The position numbers and the translations under genes were made by a program. This document shows, in pieces, positions 59,201-62,696 of a stretch of 64,000 bases of DNA. Source of the stretch: Balaenoptera acutorostrata (lineage: Eukaryota > Chordata > Mammalia > Artiodactyla > Balaenopteridae); NCBI RefSeq assembly GCF_949987535.1, contig NC_080068.1:81865254-81929253 (forward strand), read 5' to 3'. The notes beneath the pieces are model-generated. The model saw only the letters and a list, made by a program, of their open reading frames with translations. It was not told the DNA's origin and searched no databases. Positions within the stretch are counted from its first letter, which is position 1. The number at the start of each line of letters is the position of its first letter.

Positions 59201-61084
59201 ATAAATTAGACTCCAAAGTTTTGATCTTGTTGATGAGGTAGATGGAGATGCCTCTAAATTGGAATATGAAGGAGATACAGTAGGTTGGGGGTGAGAAAGA
59301 GGAAGAAGGAAGATGAGTTTGGTGTAAGGTATTTTGAGTAATGGCAGAAGATATACTTAGTATGTTCCAAGAAATACTTGGAGCTGTGGATGAGGAACAG
59401 AAGGAAAAATTCAGGGCTTGGGATGTTACCCTAATTTTATCTATGGTAAGGAGATGAAATTTTGGCATAAGACAAGATGATGGAAGGAAAATTTGTGAAG
59501 TAAGACAAGAAGAGAACTAATTAGAGAACTGTTGGGACAATGTTTGCGTTGAATAGGGGGTCAGAGTAAATCAAGAAGGAGTGGTCTGAGAGGGAAGAGG
59601 AGACAGAAGACAGCCTTTGTCACATCAGGACATCGACAATGTCATGCTGTAGAGTGATTAGTTAGAATAATATTCCTTTTGTCTGATCCAGTGTGTTCCA
59701 TTTAACTCATCTGAATAAAATATAAACCATCAACAGAAAAATATGGTAGGTAGGGGGTAGATAGATTTCACACCATTATTCCGTTTTCAAAATGAATTTA
59801 ATTAAAAACTGGACCTTTGTGTTATTTTTCTCATAAAAGCCAAACATAACCAGTGGTATTGTTTTATTCTTGTGTGCTGTAGGCCCATCTTTACCTTCGA
59901 GATCTATTTACCCTCAGAACGTGCATTTTTATTTGGAGCTGAAACATCTCAAGCTCAAAGAAAATGGACAGAAGCAATAGCCAAGGTATTTAAATATTGT
60001 TTTATTACCTAAATCCAGAGAAGATTCTTAACCTTCAGAGGTCCATGAAAATTTTATACAGGATTCTGGGAAGAATGTCCATACTTCATTAGGTTTTCAT
60101 ATCTTGTAGTCAAAAGAGGTTAAGAGCTACCTTCCTAGAGCCTTAAGCAGAGAAGAAATTAATGTAGGATCTTGGACAAATCATTCTTCAAATTAAGGCC
60201 GTGCTTTGATGATGGAGATCTTTTCAATGTTGTAATGTCATTTTTATGTATGTCTTTTTATAGGTAGATATCTTATTCATGGTATACACAAAGGGGAAAA
60301 GAACAGATTCAGTAAAAGATACAAACGAAGACAAACATTGAAGGTTGACATTTTGAAAAATGCCACAAATCAACAAAGAGAATGTCTTCCTATTTCAAAT
60401 CTATGTATAAGAAAAATGGCTTAAGATGCTGCCATTTGAAATTGCATTATAGCTCTTCAGTTTTAAGACTGATAGCAGGTTTAAATAATTGTTTTGCAAT
60501 CTGGACTCCTTCTAAATCTTTAAAATAGAAAAACAAATTTTTCCAGTTTCCCTCATATCTGTAGCTATGTAAGGGATTTCCTATTTCCACTGTCTTTATT
60601 ACTTTTTTGTATTTGTTTTAACAGCATTTTGTTCCCTTTGTTGCTGAAAACTTAACAGAAGCTGACTATGATTTGATTGGTCAACTCTACTACAAAGACT
60701 GCCACACCCTGGATCAGTGGAGAAAAGGCTGGTTTGCTATCGACAAATCTAGTTTGCATTTTTGCCTTCAAATGCAAGAAGGTCAGGAGGATAGAATGCA
60801 CTTAAGAAGACTGCAAGAACTAAGTAAGTTTTTTTTTTTTTACTCTCTCTCACTTTATATTCTGCACACAATTCTTTATTGTACGTGGAAGTAGTAGATT
60901 TCACATAAAATTATGATGGCTCACTCCCAAACATCATATGACTGACTCAGTAGTCTTTAAGGGTATTTAGTGTAATGTTTTTTTAAAAAATATGTTCATG
61001 CTTTTCTTCTTTCCCTTCAGCAATTAGCACAATACTTCAAAATGGGGAAAAATTGGATGTCTTGCTCTTGGTAGAAAAAGGGAG
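8330..61084 (+). CDS. ARAP2: ARAP2, internal part of the coding sequence (13 exons joined)
   Basis: Joining 8330-8399, 14499-14619, 28384-28562, 39927-40042, 42887-43086, 46274-46359, 47363-47545, 49998-50172, 50647-50781, 57693-57837, 59883-59985, 60625-60823 and 61021-61084 gives one open frame of 591 codons with no stop and compatible phase at every junction. Domain order is PH1 (residues 1-77, N-terminal part missing), PH2 (about 94-185), ArfGAP (about 190-310, C-X2-C-X16-C-X2-C finger and QHR arginine), ankyrin-like (about 319-375), PH3 (about 425-504) and PH4 (from about 518, incomplete). This is the ARAP family order, and the sequence matches remembered mammalian ARAP2 closely. From the literature, ARAP2 is a PIP3-stimulated GAP for Arf6 at the plasma membrane and focal adhesions. 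Its RhoGAP domain, outside this window, binds RhoA-GTP but lacks the catalytic arginine. Both gene ends lie beyond the window, so promoter and polyadenylation sites cannot be seen. ARAP1 and ARAP3 are the alternatives, but the residues fit ARAP2 better. Confidence 0.95.
8595..9000 (-). repeat. L2-like relic
   Basis: The order of phrases (increasing distance from a tatttatggaatatctcctg start, then ctggaaggggtgtggaagaa and gaaagaacaggacttgatag) resembles a minus-strand L2. The similarity is weak and edges are uncertain. Confidence 0.4.
12060..12790 (-). repeat. L2-like relic
   Basis: A purine-rich tract with phrases such as gagagaagagactggtcaga and ggtggttatgggacagttat in an order that suggests an old minus-strand L2. 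A short GGAA repeat lies at 12747-12760. Weak evidence. Confidence 0.35.
13370..13815 (+). repeat. L2 relic, sense
   Basis: Pyrimidine-rich L2 3' region, with aggttcaaatgtcactattt, aatacctctgacctct and the terminal gcccagtaaatgttac, in the standard L2 order. Confidence 0.65.
14499..14619 (+). CDS. ARAP2: ARAP2 exon (b): PH1 middle and C-terminal strands
   Basis: This 121-bp exon has acceptor ..accaatacag and donor gtaaga. Forty codons (residues 24-63), starting [10 protein letters not shown] and ending FVFRVEKE, supply the central strands of PH1. The last base is the first of a codon completed in the next exon (G|AG, Glu64). The frame continues exactly from exon (a). Confidence 0.95.
14820..14955 (-). 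repeat. L2 3' end fragment
   Basis: The caaatatttagtgcaaatct, gtgccaaggactcttctaaa, ggggaatatagcagtgaaga and atggagctcac series is the reverse complement of the L2 3' end. Confidence 0.75.
15440..15690. repeat. MIR fragment followed by L2 3' end
   Basis: 15440-15560 resembles a reverse MIR (ttattatcctattttacaca). 15610-15690 ends with the L2 terminus tggcacatggaaagcattca then ataaat. Both are short and diverged. Confidence 0.55.
16008..16240 (-). mobile_element. MER20 (hAT-Charlie DNA transposon), complete
   Basis: The 217-bp element 16016-16232 has matching inverted ends: ctggggttggtaaact at the left and the complement of agtttgccaacccctg at the right. It is flanked by near-identical 8-bp duplications (gcctagag and tcctagag), as expected of a hAT transposon. 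Length and internal phrases (tctctggccctttacagaaa) fit MER20. Confidence 0.88.
17865..18010 (+). repeat. 73-bp tandem duplication inside L1 ORF2
   Basis: 17865-17937 is repeated at 17938-18010 with a single difference (aagtcgg versus attcgg near 17880/17953). A third partial start (caaagaaaac) follows at 18011. Because 73 is not a multiple of three it shifts the reading frame. Other L1 sequences have one copy here, so it arose after or during insertion. Confidence 0.95.
18794..19348 (+). pseudogene. L1 ORF2 reverse-transcriptase fragment (within the dead L1)
   Basis: The longest surviving open piece of the L1 ORF2, 184 codons. It includes [16 protein letters not shown] (RT motif with the QG pair) and [10 protein letters not shown] (catalytic FADD) plus GYKINAQKS downstream. 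It is sealed by stops and frameshifts at both ends, so it is a fossil of a polymerase and not a gene. The upstream palm piece around 18350-18660 is in other frames. Confidence 0.93.
22102..23419 (+). mobile_element. 5'-truncated L1 (1.3 kb) with 15-bp target duplication
   Basis: The insert 22117-23404 is flanked by gaattctgagtggtc (22102-22116 and 23405-23419). It holds the last part of ORF2 with several frameshifts, then an L1 3' UTR ending in aactatacttcaatta and an A tail. Its 3' UTR differs from that of the 16.7-21.1 kb copy (it has the gaactatatctaatctcctg phrase), so it belongs to an older or separate L1 lineage. Confidence 0.94.
22319..22352 (+). repeat. (AACCA)n short tandem repeat
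   Basis: About four or five copies of aacca/aaacc inside the truncated L1 ORF2. It interrupts what should be coding sequence, so it expanded after the L1 died. Confidence 0.85.
23720..24050 (+). mobile_element. CHR-type SINE (copy 2)
   Basis: Full-length CHR SINE: head gggacttccctggtggtaca, promoter-like gggttcgatccctggcccgg, body repeats and a tail of (AAAT)n followed by A12. A clean target duplication is not visible; agaagctag before and aggagcaag after may be a decayed one. Confidence 0.93.
24250..24955 (+). repeat. L2, 3' 0.7 kb, sense
   Basis: Recognisable L2 order: catgcatgatctggccctgg, a pyrimidine-rich stretch with cccggaaggctcttcctcca, then the terminal block ctggagagtaaggcc to catagtaggctctcag and the final gaatgaatca. 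Its apparent open frames are by-products of pyrimidine richness. Confidence 0.85.
25330..25440 (+). repeat. L2 3' terminus fragment
   Basis: The phrases gcttagcacagtgctaagat and gatgctcaataaacacttgt are the last bases of L2. Confidence 0.7.
26900..27620 (+). repeat. L2 relic, sense
   Basis: Contains tgtccctttcttgccaagaa, tgaaatggttttcttttgcc, ctccataataaagaccaaat and cactgtaggatctccagcc, then a terminal block near 27540-27620, in L2 order. A T-run interrupts it near 27331-27350. Confidence 0.7.
27885..28012 (-). repeat. MER5A-like fragment (hAT-Charlie)
   Basis: Phrases acatcatctggagatcttct, gattctgattcatcaagtct and cttgcatttctattagctgc followed by caggtga match the 189-bp MER5A element, with both ends eroded. 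Confidence 0.55.
28013..28202 (-). mobile_element. MER2-type Tigger DNA transposon, internally deleted
   Basis: 28015-28200 begins cagtcggccctccatatcc, ends with the decayed reverse of the same sequence and is flanked by TA on both sides. The middle of the about 345-bp element is missing. It lies only about 180 bp before an ARAP2 exon. Confidence 0.75.
28384..28562 (+). CDS. ARAP2: ARAP2 exon (c): end of PH1, linker, start of PH2
   Basis: This 179-bp exon has acceptor ..gtctgttttcag and donor gtgagc. Residues 64-123 include the conserved PH C-terminal helix with its tryptophan (W69, ERNDWIS). A Ser/Gln-rich linker (about 80-92) follows, then the first strands of PH2 (CGYLELRG, residues 95-102). 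It ends on a codon boundary. Introns on both sides exceed 11 kb, and the nearest SINEs on the two sides are in opposite orientation. Confidence 0.95.
29034..29082 (+). repeat. CA/CATG-rich microsatellite
   Basis: An imperfect run of cacatacacatgcatgcata and acacacacat. Simple repeat with no further role seen. Confidence 0.8.
29975..30225 (-). repeat. MIR SINE, antisense
   Basis: taccaggtactgtgctaatt, ttttatagatgaggagaatg and aattaagtaacttgtttaag in order are the reverse complement of MIR. The tRNA-like end is at about 30170-30225. Confidence 0.8.
30305..30440 (-). repeat. L2 3' end fragment
   Basis: gcattcagtaaacattgta, ccatgtcaggcactctaaaa and cttaccttccaggaggaaaa follow the reversed L2 end. 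Short and diverged. Confidence 0.5.
31440..31620 (+). repeat. MIR SINE, sense, diverged
   Basis: gctctgctactgattggct, ttaagctaatctcttctggt and ggcatcatgtgaagaagaga match the MIR core weakly but in order. Confidence 0.55.
31625..31745 (+). repeat. MER5A-like fragment
   Basis: gttaaaattccagatatctg, ggctcattccagacccattg, ggaggtttgaatctgtat-like text and aaaagcatcccagttgactc follow the MER5A order. Confidence 0.55.
33195..33610. repeat. Two L2 scraps in opposite directions
   Basis: 33195-33335 (gtttattgggtacctcttca to gcactaggggctcactggta) reads as reversed L2 end. 33520-33610 (tgtgcccttaggagttccag to ctcagtaaacatttgtagaa) reads as forward L2 end. Each is under 150 bp. Confidence 0.6.
33835..34156 (-). 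mobile_element. CHR-type SINE (copy 3), antisense
   Basis: SINE body 33851-34140, flanked by a perfect 16-bp target duplication ttttcagttaattttt (33835-33850 and 34141-34156). Reads as reverse complement: poly-T/(TTTA)n at the left and accagggaagcc at the right. Confidence 0.95.
35251..35587 (-). mobile_element. CHR-type SINE (copy 4), antisense, young
   Basis: SINE body 35267-35571 with a 16-bp target duplication caatgtgtatttcttt (35251-35266 and 35572-35587). It is GC-rich with many CpGs retained (gcggcgagcgggggcc, catcgcggtgcgcgggcc), unlike copies 1 and 3. This suggests a more recent insertion. The about 22-bp T run is its tail. Confidence 0.95.
35595..35740 (-). repeat. MIR fragment, antisense
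   Basis: agatagtactatcttttcat, aaatgaggaaatggaggtct, gaccttgccagtagtcatac and agccaataaatggatcagcc match reversed MIR. The SINE at 35267 landed right beside it. Confidence 0.8.
36195..36365 (-). repeat. MIR fragment, antisense
   Basis: gtgccaggcattcttctaag, gttaatcctcacacactgat, ggtactactgttagccccat and tttgcaaacaagtgaactga are the reversed MIR core. Confidence 0.85.
37065..37260 (-). repeat. MER5A-like relic
   Basis: ttgtttctcagtatttgcta at the left, gggatcagaatctcagggtg in the middle and aattctgatgagcatctagg follow a MER5A layout. Poorly conserved. Confidence 0.5.
39395..39620 (+). repeat. MIR SINE, sense
   Basis: gagtgagcagtcagatggct, tggatttcagtccctttcta, tttgagcctcggttttccct and aaaacggctgggcacatggt give the MIR order from head to tail. 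Confidence 0.75.
39927..40042 (+). CDS. ARAP2: ARAP2 exon (d): PH2 core
   Basis: This 116-bp exon has acceptor ..ctccaaactag and donor gtaagt. Residues 124-161 begin [10 protein letters not shown] and run to the PYRSF strand of PH2. The final AG is completed by the first base of the next exon (AG|C, Ser162). A truncated L1 begins only about 100 bp downstream, in the following intron. Confidence 0.95.
40147..41122 (+). mobile_element. 5'-truncated L1 with about 52-bp target duplication
   Basis: The L1 piece 40199-41070 covers the last about 130 codons of ORF2 (frameshifted) and a 3' UTR ending in ctgctgtacacctgaaac plus an A-rich tail. The flanks 40147-40198 and 41071-41122 match at 48 of 52 positions (both contain aatttattagccagt). 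L1 target duplications are usually 7-20 bp, so this one is long. Four differences suggest considerable age. It begins about 100 bp after an ARAP2 donor site. Confidence 0.92.
40910..40977 (+). repeat. 34-bp tandem duplication in L1 3' UTR
   Basis: 40910-40943 is repeated at 40944-40977 with one mismatch (cctactgtat versus cctacggtat). Confidence 0.95.
41570..41965. repeat. Old mammalian interspersed repeat, family not assigned
   Basis: The block from ctctgggtgcaccactctcc through atggaggtttcatttcatag to cagggactaagaccaaatat has phrasing I recognise as recurrent in mammal genomes, probably an old LINE 3' UTR. I cannot name the family or fix the strand. Confidence 0.45.
42190..42285 (+). repeat. 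L2 3' terminus fragment
   Basis: ttttctggcacattataagt followed by actcagtaaatatttcttga is the L2 end signature. Confidence 0.65.
42887..43086 (+). CDS. ARAP2: ARAP2 exon (e): end of PH2 and ArfGAP zinc finger
   Basis: This 200-bp exon has acceptor ..attgtttcag and donor gtaatt. The PH2 C-terminal helix has the invariant tryptophan W174 (KQEWIEAV). The ArfGAP finger follows with cysteines at residues 204, 207, 224 and 227 (codons at 43011, 43020, 43071 and 43080), spaced C-X2-C-X16-C-X2-C as in all active ArfGAPs. W214, in NPDWAS inside the long loop, is also an ArfGAP hallmark. The last base starts a Gly codon (G|GG). Confidence 0.97.
43740..43930 (-). repeat. L2 3' fragment, antisense
   Basis: ctaccaggtactgtgctggt, cctgggaattaaaatgatct and gagtgtgataagggcaggaa follow the reversed L2 end. 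Confidence 0.6.
44040..45500 (+). repeat. L2 relic (about 1.1 kb of L2) split by MER2
   Basis: Pyrimidine-rich L2 sequence with phrases such as cctctcttctcaggatcctc, gatttgcccaagatacctca, aaaattaacatgataaaatg, aaagcccaccaggtcccatc and atctctaaatctgttctcca in the L2 ORF2-end order. The MER2 at 44215-44515 sits inside it, so the L2 is the older element. Confidence 0.75.
44213..44517 (-). mobile_element. MER2-type Tigger DNA transposon, near complete
   Basis: The 301-bp element 44215-44515 starts cagttggtcctccatattca and ends with caactg, and both ends are flanked by TA (44213-44214, 44516-44517), the pogo/Tigger target duplication. Inner phrases attgtattaggtattaaaag and atcctcggattttggtatct match MER2. 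Confidence 0.85.
45945..46025 (+). repeat. Imperfect (ATAC)/(ACATGC) microsatellite
   Basis: About 80 bp of alternating purine and pyrimidine (acatacatacatgcacacat, then acatgtacatgtatac). It lies 250 bp before the exon with the ArfGAP arginine. Confidence 0.8.
46274..46359 (+). CDS. ARAP2: ARAP2 exon (f): ArfGAP catalytic arginine
   Basis: This 86-bp exon has acceptor ..ttgacttcag and donor gtgagt. Residues 229-257 contain QHRSLG, where R232 (codon 46282-46284) aligns with the arginine finger that drives GTP hydrolysis on Arf. KVRSLKMD follows, the second conserved ArfGAP block. Both are intact, so the domain is predicted to be catalytically competent. The exon ends on a codon boundary. Confidence 0.96.
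46360..47362 (+). other. Intron of ARAP2 with L1 3' end
   Basis: A phase 0 intron of 1.0 kb within the ArfGAP coding part. Its only recognised content is a short L1 3' end at 46867-47103. Confidence 0.85.
46857..47103 (+). mobile_element. L1 3'-UTR stub
   Basis: From about 46867 it matches the 3' UTR of the 4.4-kb L1 (ggtgggataggg, gcaattatactccaataaag, A tail). The flanks caaaaagtaa and aaaaaagtaa suggest a short target duplication of about 8-10 bp. It contains no ORF2 sequence. Confidence 0.9.
47363..47545 (+). CDS. ARAP2: ARAP2 exon (g): ArfGAP C-terminal half
   Basis: This 183-bp exon has acceptor ..ttgataattcag and donor gtaacc. Its 61 codons (residues 258-318) begin [11 protein letters not shown] and include NDFWAG, the conserved GN..AN.FW block of ArfGAPs, followed by a lysine-rich segment and RKNFI.QKY. 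It is phase 0 at both ends, so skipping it would keep the frame but remove half of the GAP domain. Confidence 0.95.
48030..48305 (-). repeat. Old L1 ORF2 fragment
   Basis: On the + strand tgcttttggtgtcatatcca and catttgttgaagagactatc are reversed L1 ORF2 phrases. No intact frame and no target duplication. Confidence 0.75.
48310..48715 (-). repeat. L2 fragment followed by MIR fragment, antisense
   Basis: 48310-48560 (ttcattgctgaattcat-like start, ggttctggggtacagttgta, gaaggaaaagaatagggtaa) resembles reversed L2. 48590-48715 (ctcattttgcaggtgcagaa, aattgcccaaaatcacctag) resembles reversed MIR. Confidence 0.6.
49581..49900 (+). mobile_element. CHR-type SINE (copy 5), 110 bp before an exon
   Basis: Body about 49594-49887, flanked by the 13-bp duplication aaaaggaatacag (49581-49593 and 49888-49900). 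Head gggcttccctggtggcacag, promoter-like gggttcgagccttgcacctg, A-rich tail. Its tail ends close to the acceptor of the ankyrin-like exon at 49998. Confidence 0.95.
49998..50172 (+). CDS. ARAP2: ARAP2 exon (h): ankyrin-like region
   Basis: This 175-bp exon has acceptor ..tattgaccag and donor gtgagt. Residues 319-376 ([22 protein letters not shown], then [12 protein letters not shown]) have the helix-turn-helix pattern of the ankyrin repeats that follow the GAP domain in ARAP and ASAP proteins. The final base is completed by the next exon (G|AT, Asp377). A CHR SINE ends about 110 bp before the acceptor. Confidence 0.95.
50173..50646 (+). other. Short intron of ARAP2 (474 bp)
   Basis: A phase 1 intron with a standard GT..AG border pair. 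It is AT-rich with no recognised repeat or RNA. Confidence 0.85.
50647..50781 (+). CDS. ARAP2: ARAP2 exon (i): linker before PH3
   Basis: This 135-bp exon has acceptor ..acttttctag and donor gtatct. Residues 377-421 form a Ser/Gln-rich, probably flexible linker between the ankyrin-like region and PH3 (SQESSQS, then [14 protein letters not shown]). It is phase 1 at both ends and a multiple of three, so skipping it would keep the frame. The preceding intron is only 474 bp. Confidence 0.93.
51360..51545 (-). repeat. L2 3' fragment, antisense
   Basis: gtgctgggcattaggcatac, gaaaatgagtaagaaagagg and tctcatgctcttgttacata match the reversed L2 end. Confidence 0.6.
51805..51935 (-). repeat. MIR fragment, antisense
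   Basis: catgtactatgtgtaaggca, cattgtaatcctcataaaag and ctgatttcacatgaacagtg match the reversed MIR core. Confidence 0.65.
52900..53615 (+). repeat. L2, sense, 0.7 kb
   Basis: gtaaatcagatcatgtattt, aatggcttcccattacagag, tctgcaatgcctggccacac, and the end block gtgtccacacatagtagtca then gataaatatttgttgaataa give the L2 order. The 133-codon frame at 53031-53432 is within it and is not a gene. Confidence 0.85.
53653..53780 (-). repeat. Old L1 3' tail
   Basis: tttattgaagtatagtttct, ttacaggtgtaccatatagt and gattcacaatttttaaaggt are the reversed tail of an L1 of the type common in laurasiatherian mammals. Confidence 0.7.
54723..54995 (+). repeat. MIR SINE, sense
   Basis: ttgagtgcctgggttttacc, tacttgtgtgatgttgggaa, gttgttctgaggattcagtg and agaacagtgcatgccacat in MIR order. 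Confidence 0.75.
56240..57600 (+). repeat. L2 relic split by MER20
   Basis: L2 phrases on both sides (tcccctaagttccc-like at 56370-56390, acttggatttccaggggata, gtcctaactggtttcctgcc, then gggcattaagggcattgtag and tttttgagagaagggagtgt). The MER20 at 57033-57242 interrupts it. Confidence 0.75.
57033..57242 (+). mobile_element. MER20 (hAT-Charlie DNA transposon)
   Basis: ctcagcaaacttttctgaaa, agggccagatagtaaatatt, gctttgcaggccagatggtc and aataaaactttatttacaaa match MER20 in order, at the expected length of about 210 bp. It lies about 450 bp before the PH3 exon and is opposite in direction to the MER20 at 16016. Confidence 0.85.
57693..57837 (+). CDS. ARAP2: ARAP2 exon (j): PH3 N-terminal strands
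   Basis: This 145-bp exon has acceptor ..tcaattcctag and donor gtaggt. Residues 422-469 include [17 protein letters not shown], the opening strand pair of a PH domain, then [10 protein letters not shown]. The trailing GG is completed by G of the next exon (Gly470). It lies just after a 6.9-kb intron filled with L2 and MER20 relics. Confidence 0.95.
57838..59882 (+). other. Intron of ARAP2
   Basis: A phase 2 intron of 2.0 kb. 59000-59700 is an L2-like relic on the minus strand. 57850-58990 is AT-rich and shows nothing recognisable. Confidence 0.8.
59000..59700 (-). repeat. L2-like relic, antisense
   Basis: tagactccaaagttttgatc, gtagatggagatgcctctaa and aatacttggagctgtggatg follow the reversed L2 body seen again at 62.8-63.2 kb. 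Strongly diverged. Confidence 0.5.
59883..59985 (+). CDS. ARAP2: ARAP2 exon (k): PH3 C-terminal half
   Basis: This 103-bp exon has acceptor ..tgtgctgtag and donor gtattt, a weaker donor than its neighbours. Residues 470-504 run from [13 protein letters not shown] to [11 protein letters not shown]498 is the conserved tryptophan of the PH C-terminal helix. The exon ends on a codon boundary. Confidence 0.94.
59986..60624 (+). other. Intron of ARAP2 (639 bp)
   Basis: A phase 0 intron with GT..AG borders. No repeat or RNA gene was recognised. Confidence 0.85.
60625..60823 (+). CDS. ARAP2: ARAP2 exon (l): PH3-PH4 linker and start of PH4
   Basis: This 199-bp exon has acceptor ..gttttaacag and donor gtaagt. 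Residues 505-570 begin [10 protein letters not shown]. From about residue 518 ([11 protein letters not shown]) the fourth PH domain starts, with [15 protein letters not shown] as its strand pair. The final A is completed by CA of the next exon (Thr571). A 12-T run lies just after the donor. Confidence 0.95.
61021..61084 (+). CDS. ARAP2: ARAP2 exon (m): PH4 middle; last exon in the window
   Basis: This 64-bp exon has acceptor ..cttcccttcag and donor gtaagt. Residues 571-591 ([12 protein letters not shown], then LLLVEKG) plus two bases of an Arg codon. The rest of PH4, RhoGAP, RA and PH5 must lie past 64000. The intron before it is only 197 bp, and a (GT)21 tract lies 121 bp after its end. Confidence 0.94.
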
Positions 61085-61203
61085 GTAAGTGCATTTTTGA
61101 TTTTTACTCTTTATCTCTACAGCTCTAGGGAGTTGGATATTCTGGTTATCCTCTTGGAGGAGAACCCATTATTTCGTAGCCTGTTGGGGATTTTCCGAAT
61201 CAT

Positions 61204-61205
<2 letters not shown>

Positions 61206-61247
<42 letters not shown>
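61206..61247 (+). repeat. (GT)21 microsatellite just after an exon
   Basis: Forty-two bases of uninterrupted GT on the transcribed (sense) strand, starting 121 bp after the donor of the last exon in the window. In RNA this is (UG)21, the kind of site bound by TDP-43 and CELF proteins. Confidence 0.97.
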
Positions 61248-61251
<4 letters not shown>

Positions 61252-61680
61252 TCTCTTTAGTAGAAAGAGTACACCAATGAAGCTTGCATATTTTTGTATT
61301 CATTAGGAGAAACTGAGTGTGATCAGTTATTAGAGTTTTCTACAGACCTTGATCCCTTTGCAACATTCACATATAAGTATTTGGAAGCACTTTGGCAGTT
61401 GTAAATATGTTTTCAGTGTAGTTATATGATGGCTATAAATAATACCCTGAATCATGCATAACTAAAACCTGATTTCTCGAATTTATTCAGTTTTTCAATA
61501 AATATTAAGCTTCTACTGTATATCAGGAACTGTTATAGGTATTGGGGATACAGTGATGAATAAAACAGATATGGTCTCTGCCCTTATGAAGCATCTACAC
61601 TAGTGGGGGAAACACAATATAAGCAGACCAAAAAAAAATGGCATAGTATTGTGTCCCTTAATTTTAAATGCTTGAAAAAA

Positions 61681-62007
61681 AATAAGGTAAAGAGGGCTTT
61701 CCTGGTGGCGCAGTGGTTGAGAATCTGCCTGCCGGTGCAGGGGACACGGGTTCGAGCCCTGGTCTGGGAAGATCCCACATGCCGCAGAGCAGCTAGGCCC
61801 ATGAGCCGCAACTACTGAGCCTGCGCGTCTGGAGCCTGTGCTCCGCAACAAGAGAGGCTGCGATAGTGAGAGGCCCGCGCACCGCGATGAGGAATAACCC
61901 CCGCTTGCCACAACTAGAGAAAGCCCGCACGCAGAAACAAAGACCCAACGCAGCCAAAAATAAATTAATTAATTAATTTAAAATATATAAATAAATAAGG
62001 TAAAGAG
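61681..62007 (+). mobile_element. CHR-type SINE (copy 6)
   Basis: Body 61695-61993, flanked by aataaggtaaagag (61681-61694 and 61994-62007). CpG-rich (aggcccgcgcaccgcgatga), head gggctttcctggtggcgcag, tail (AATT)n/(AAAT)n. Appears young. Confidence 0.95.
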
Positions 62008-62376
62008 AGTGCGCCTGACGGAGCAGTATTCTGTTCTCAATAGGGTGGTAAGAGAAGGTATCTTTGATCAGAGATTTGTATAAAGTGAAGAAACAAACCA
62101 TACAGCCGTCTGAATAGAACGTACCAGGCACAAAGTCAAGGGTATTTTGAAGACCCCAAGGCTGTGTTGTGCTTGGAATGTTCAGGGTCTTCAAGGAAGC
62201 TGCTGTGGCTGGGGAAATTTGCATGAGTGACAGTGGGAGGAAATGATTGCGGAGATATCCCTGGGCCAGAACATATAGAGCCTTATAGGACATGATATGT
62301 AAAAAATGATTTGAATTTTATTCTAAGCGTGATGGGAAGCTGCTTGATTTGATAGCCAGGAAGTGGAATCATCTGA

Positions 62377-62696
62377 CTTATGTTTTTTTTTTTTTTTAAT
62401 TAATTAATTTATTTATTTATTTTTGGCTGTGTTGGGTCTTCGTTTCTGTGCGAGGGCTTTCTCTAGTTGCGGCGAGCGGGGGCCCCTCTTCATCGCGGTG
62501 CGCGGGCCCCTCACTATCACGGCCTCTCTTGTTGCGGAGCACAGGCTCTAGACGCGCAGGCTCAGTAGCTGTGGCTCACGGGCCTAGTTGCTCCGTGGCA
62601 TGTGGGATCTTCCCAGACCAGGGCTCGAACTCGTGTCCCCTGCATTAGCAGGCAGACTCTCAACCACTGCGCCACCAGGGAAGCCCTTATGTTTTT
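62377..62696 (-). mobile_element. CHR-type SINE (copy 7), antisense
   Basis: Body 62388-62685, flanked by cttatgttttt (62377-62387 and 62686-62696). It is very similar to the reverse complement of copy 6, only 394 bp away, so the pair forms a large inverted repeat. The sequence resembles copy 4 closely (same gcggcgagcgggggcc block). Confidence 0.95.
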
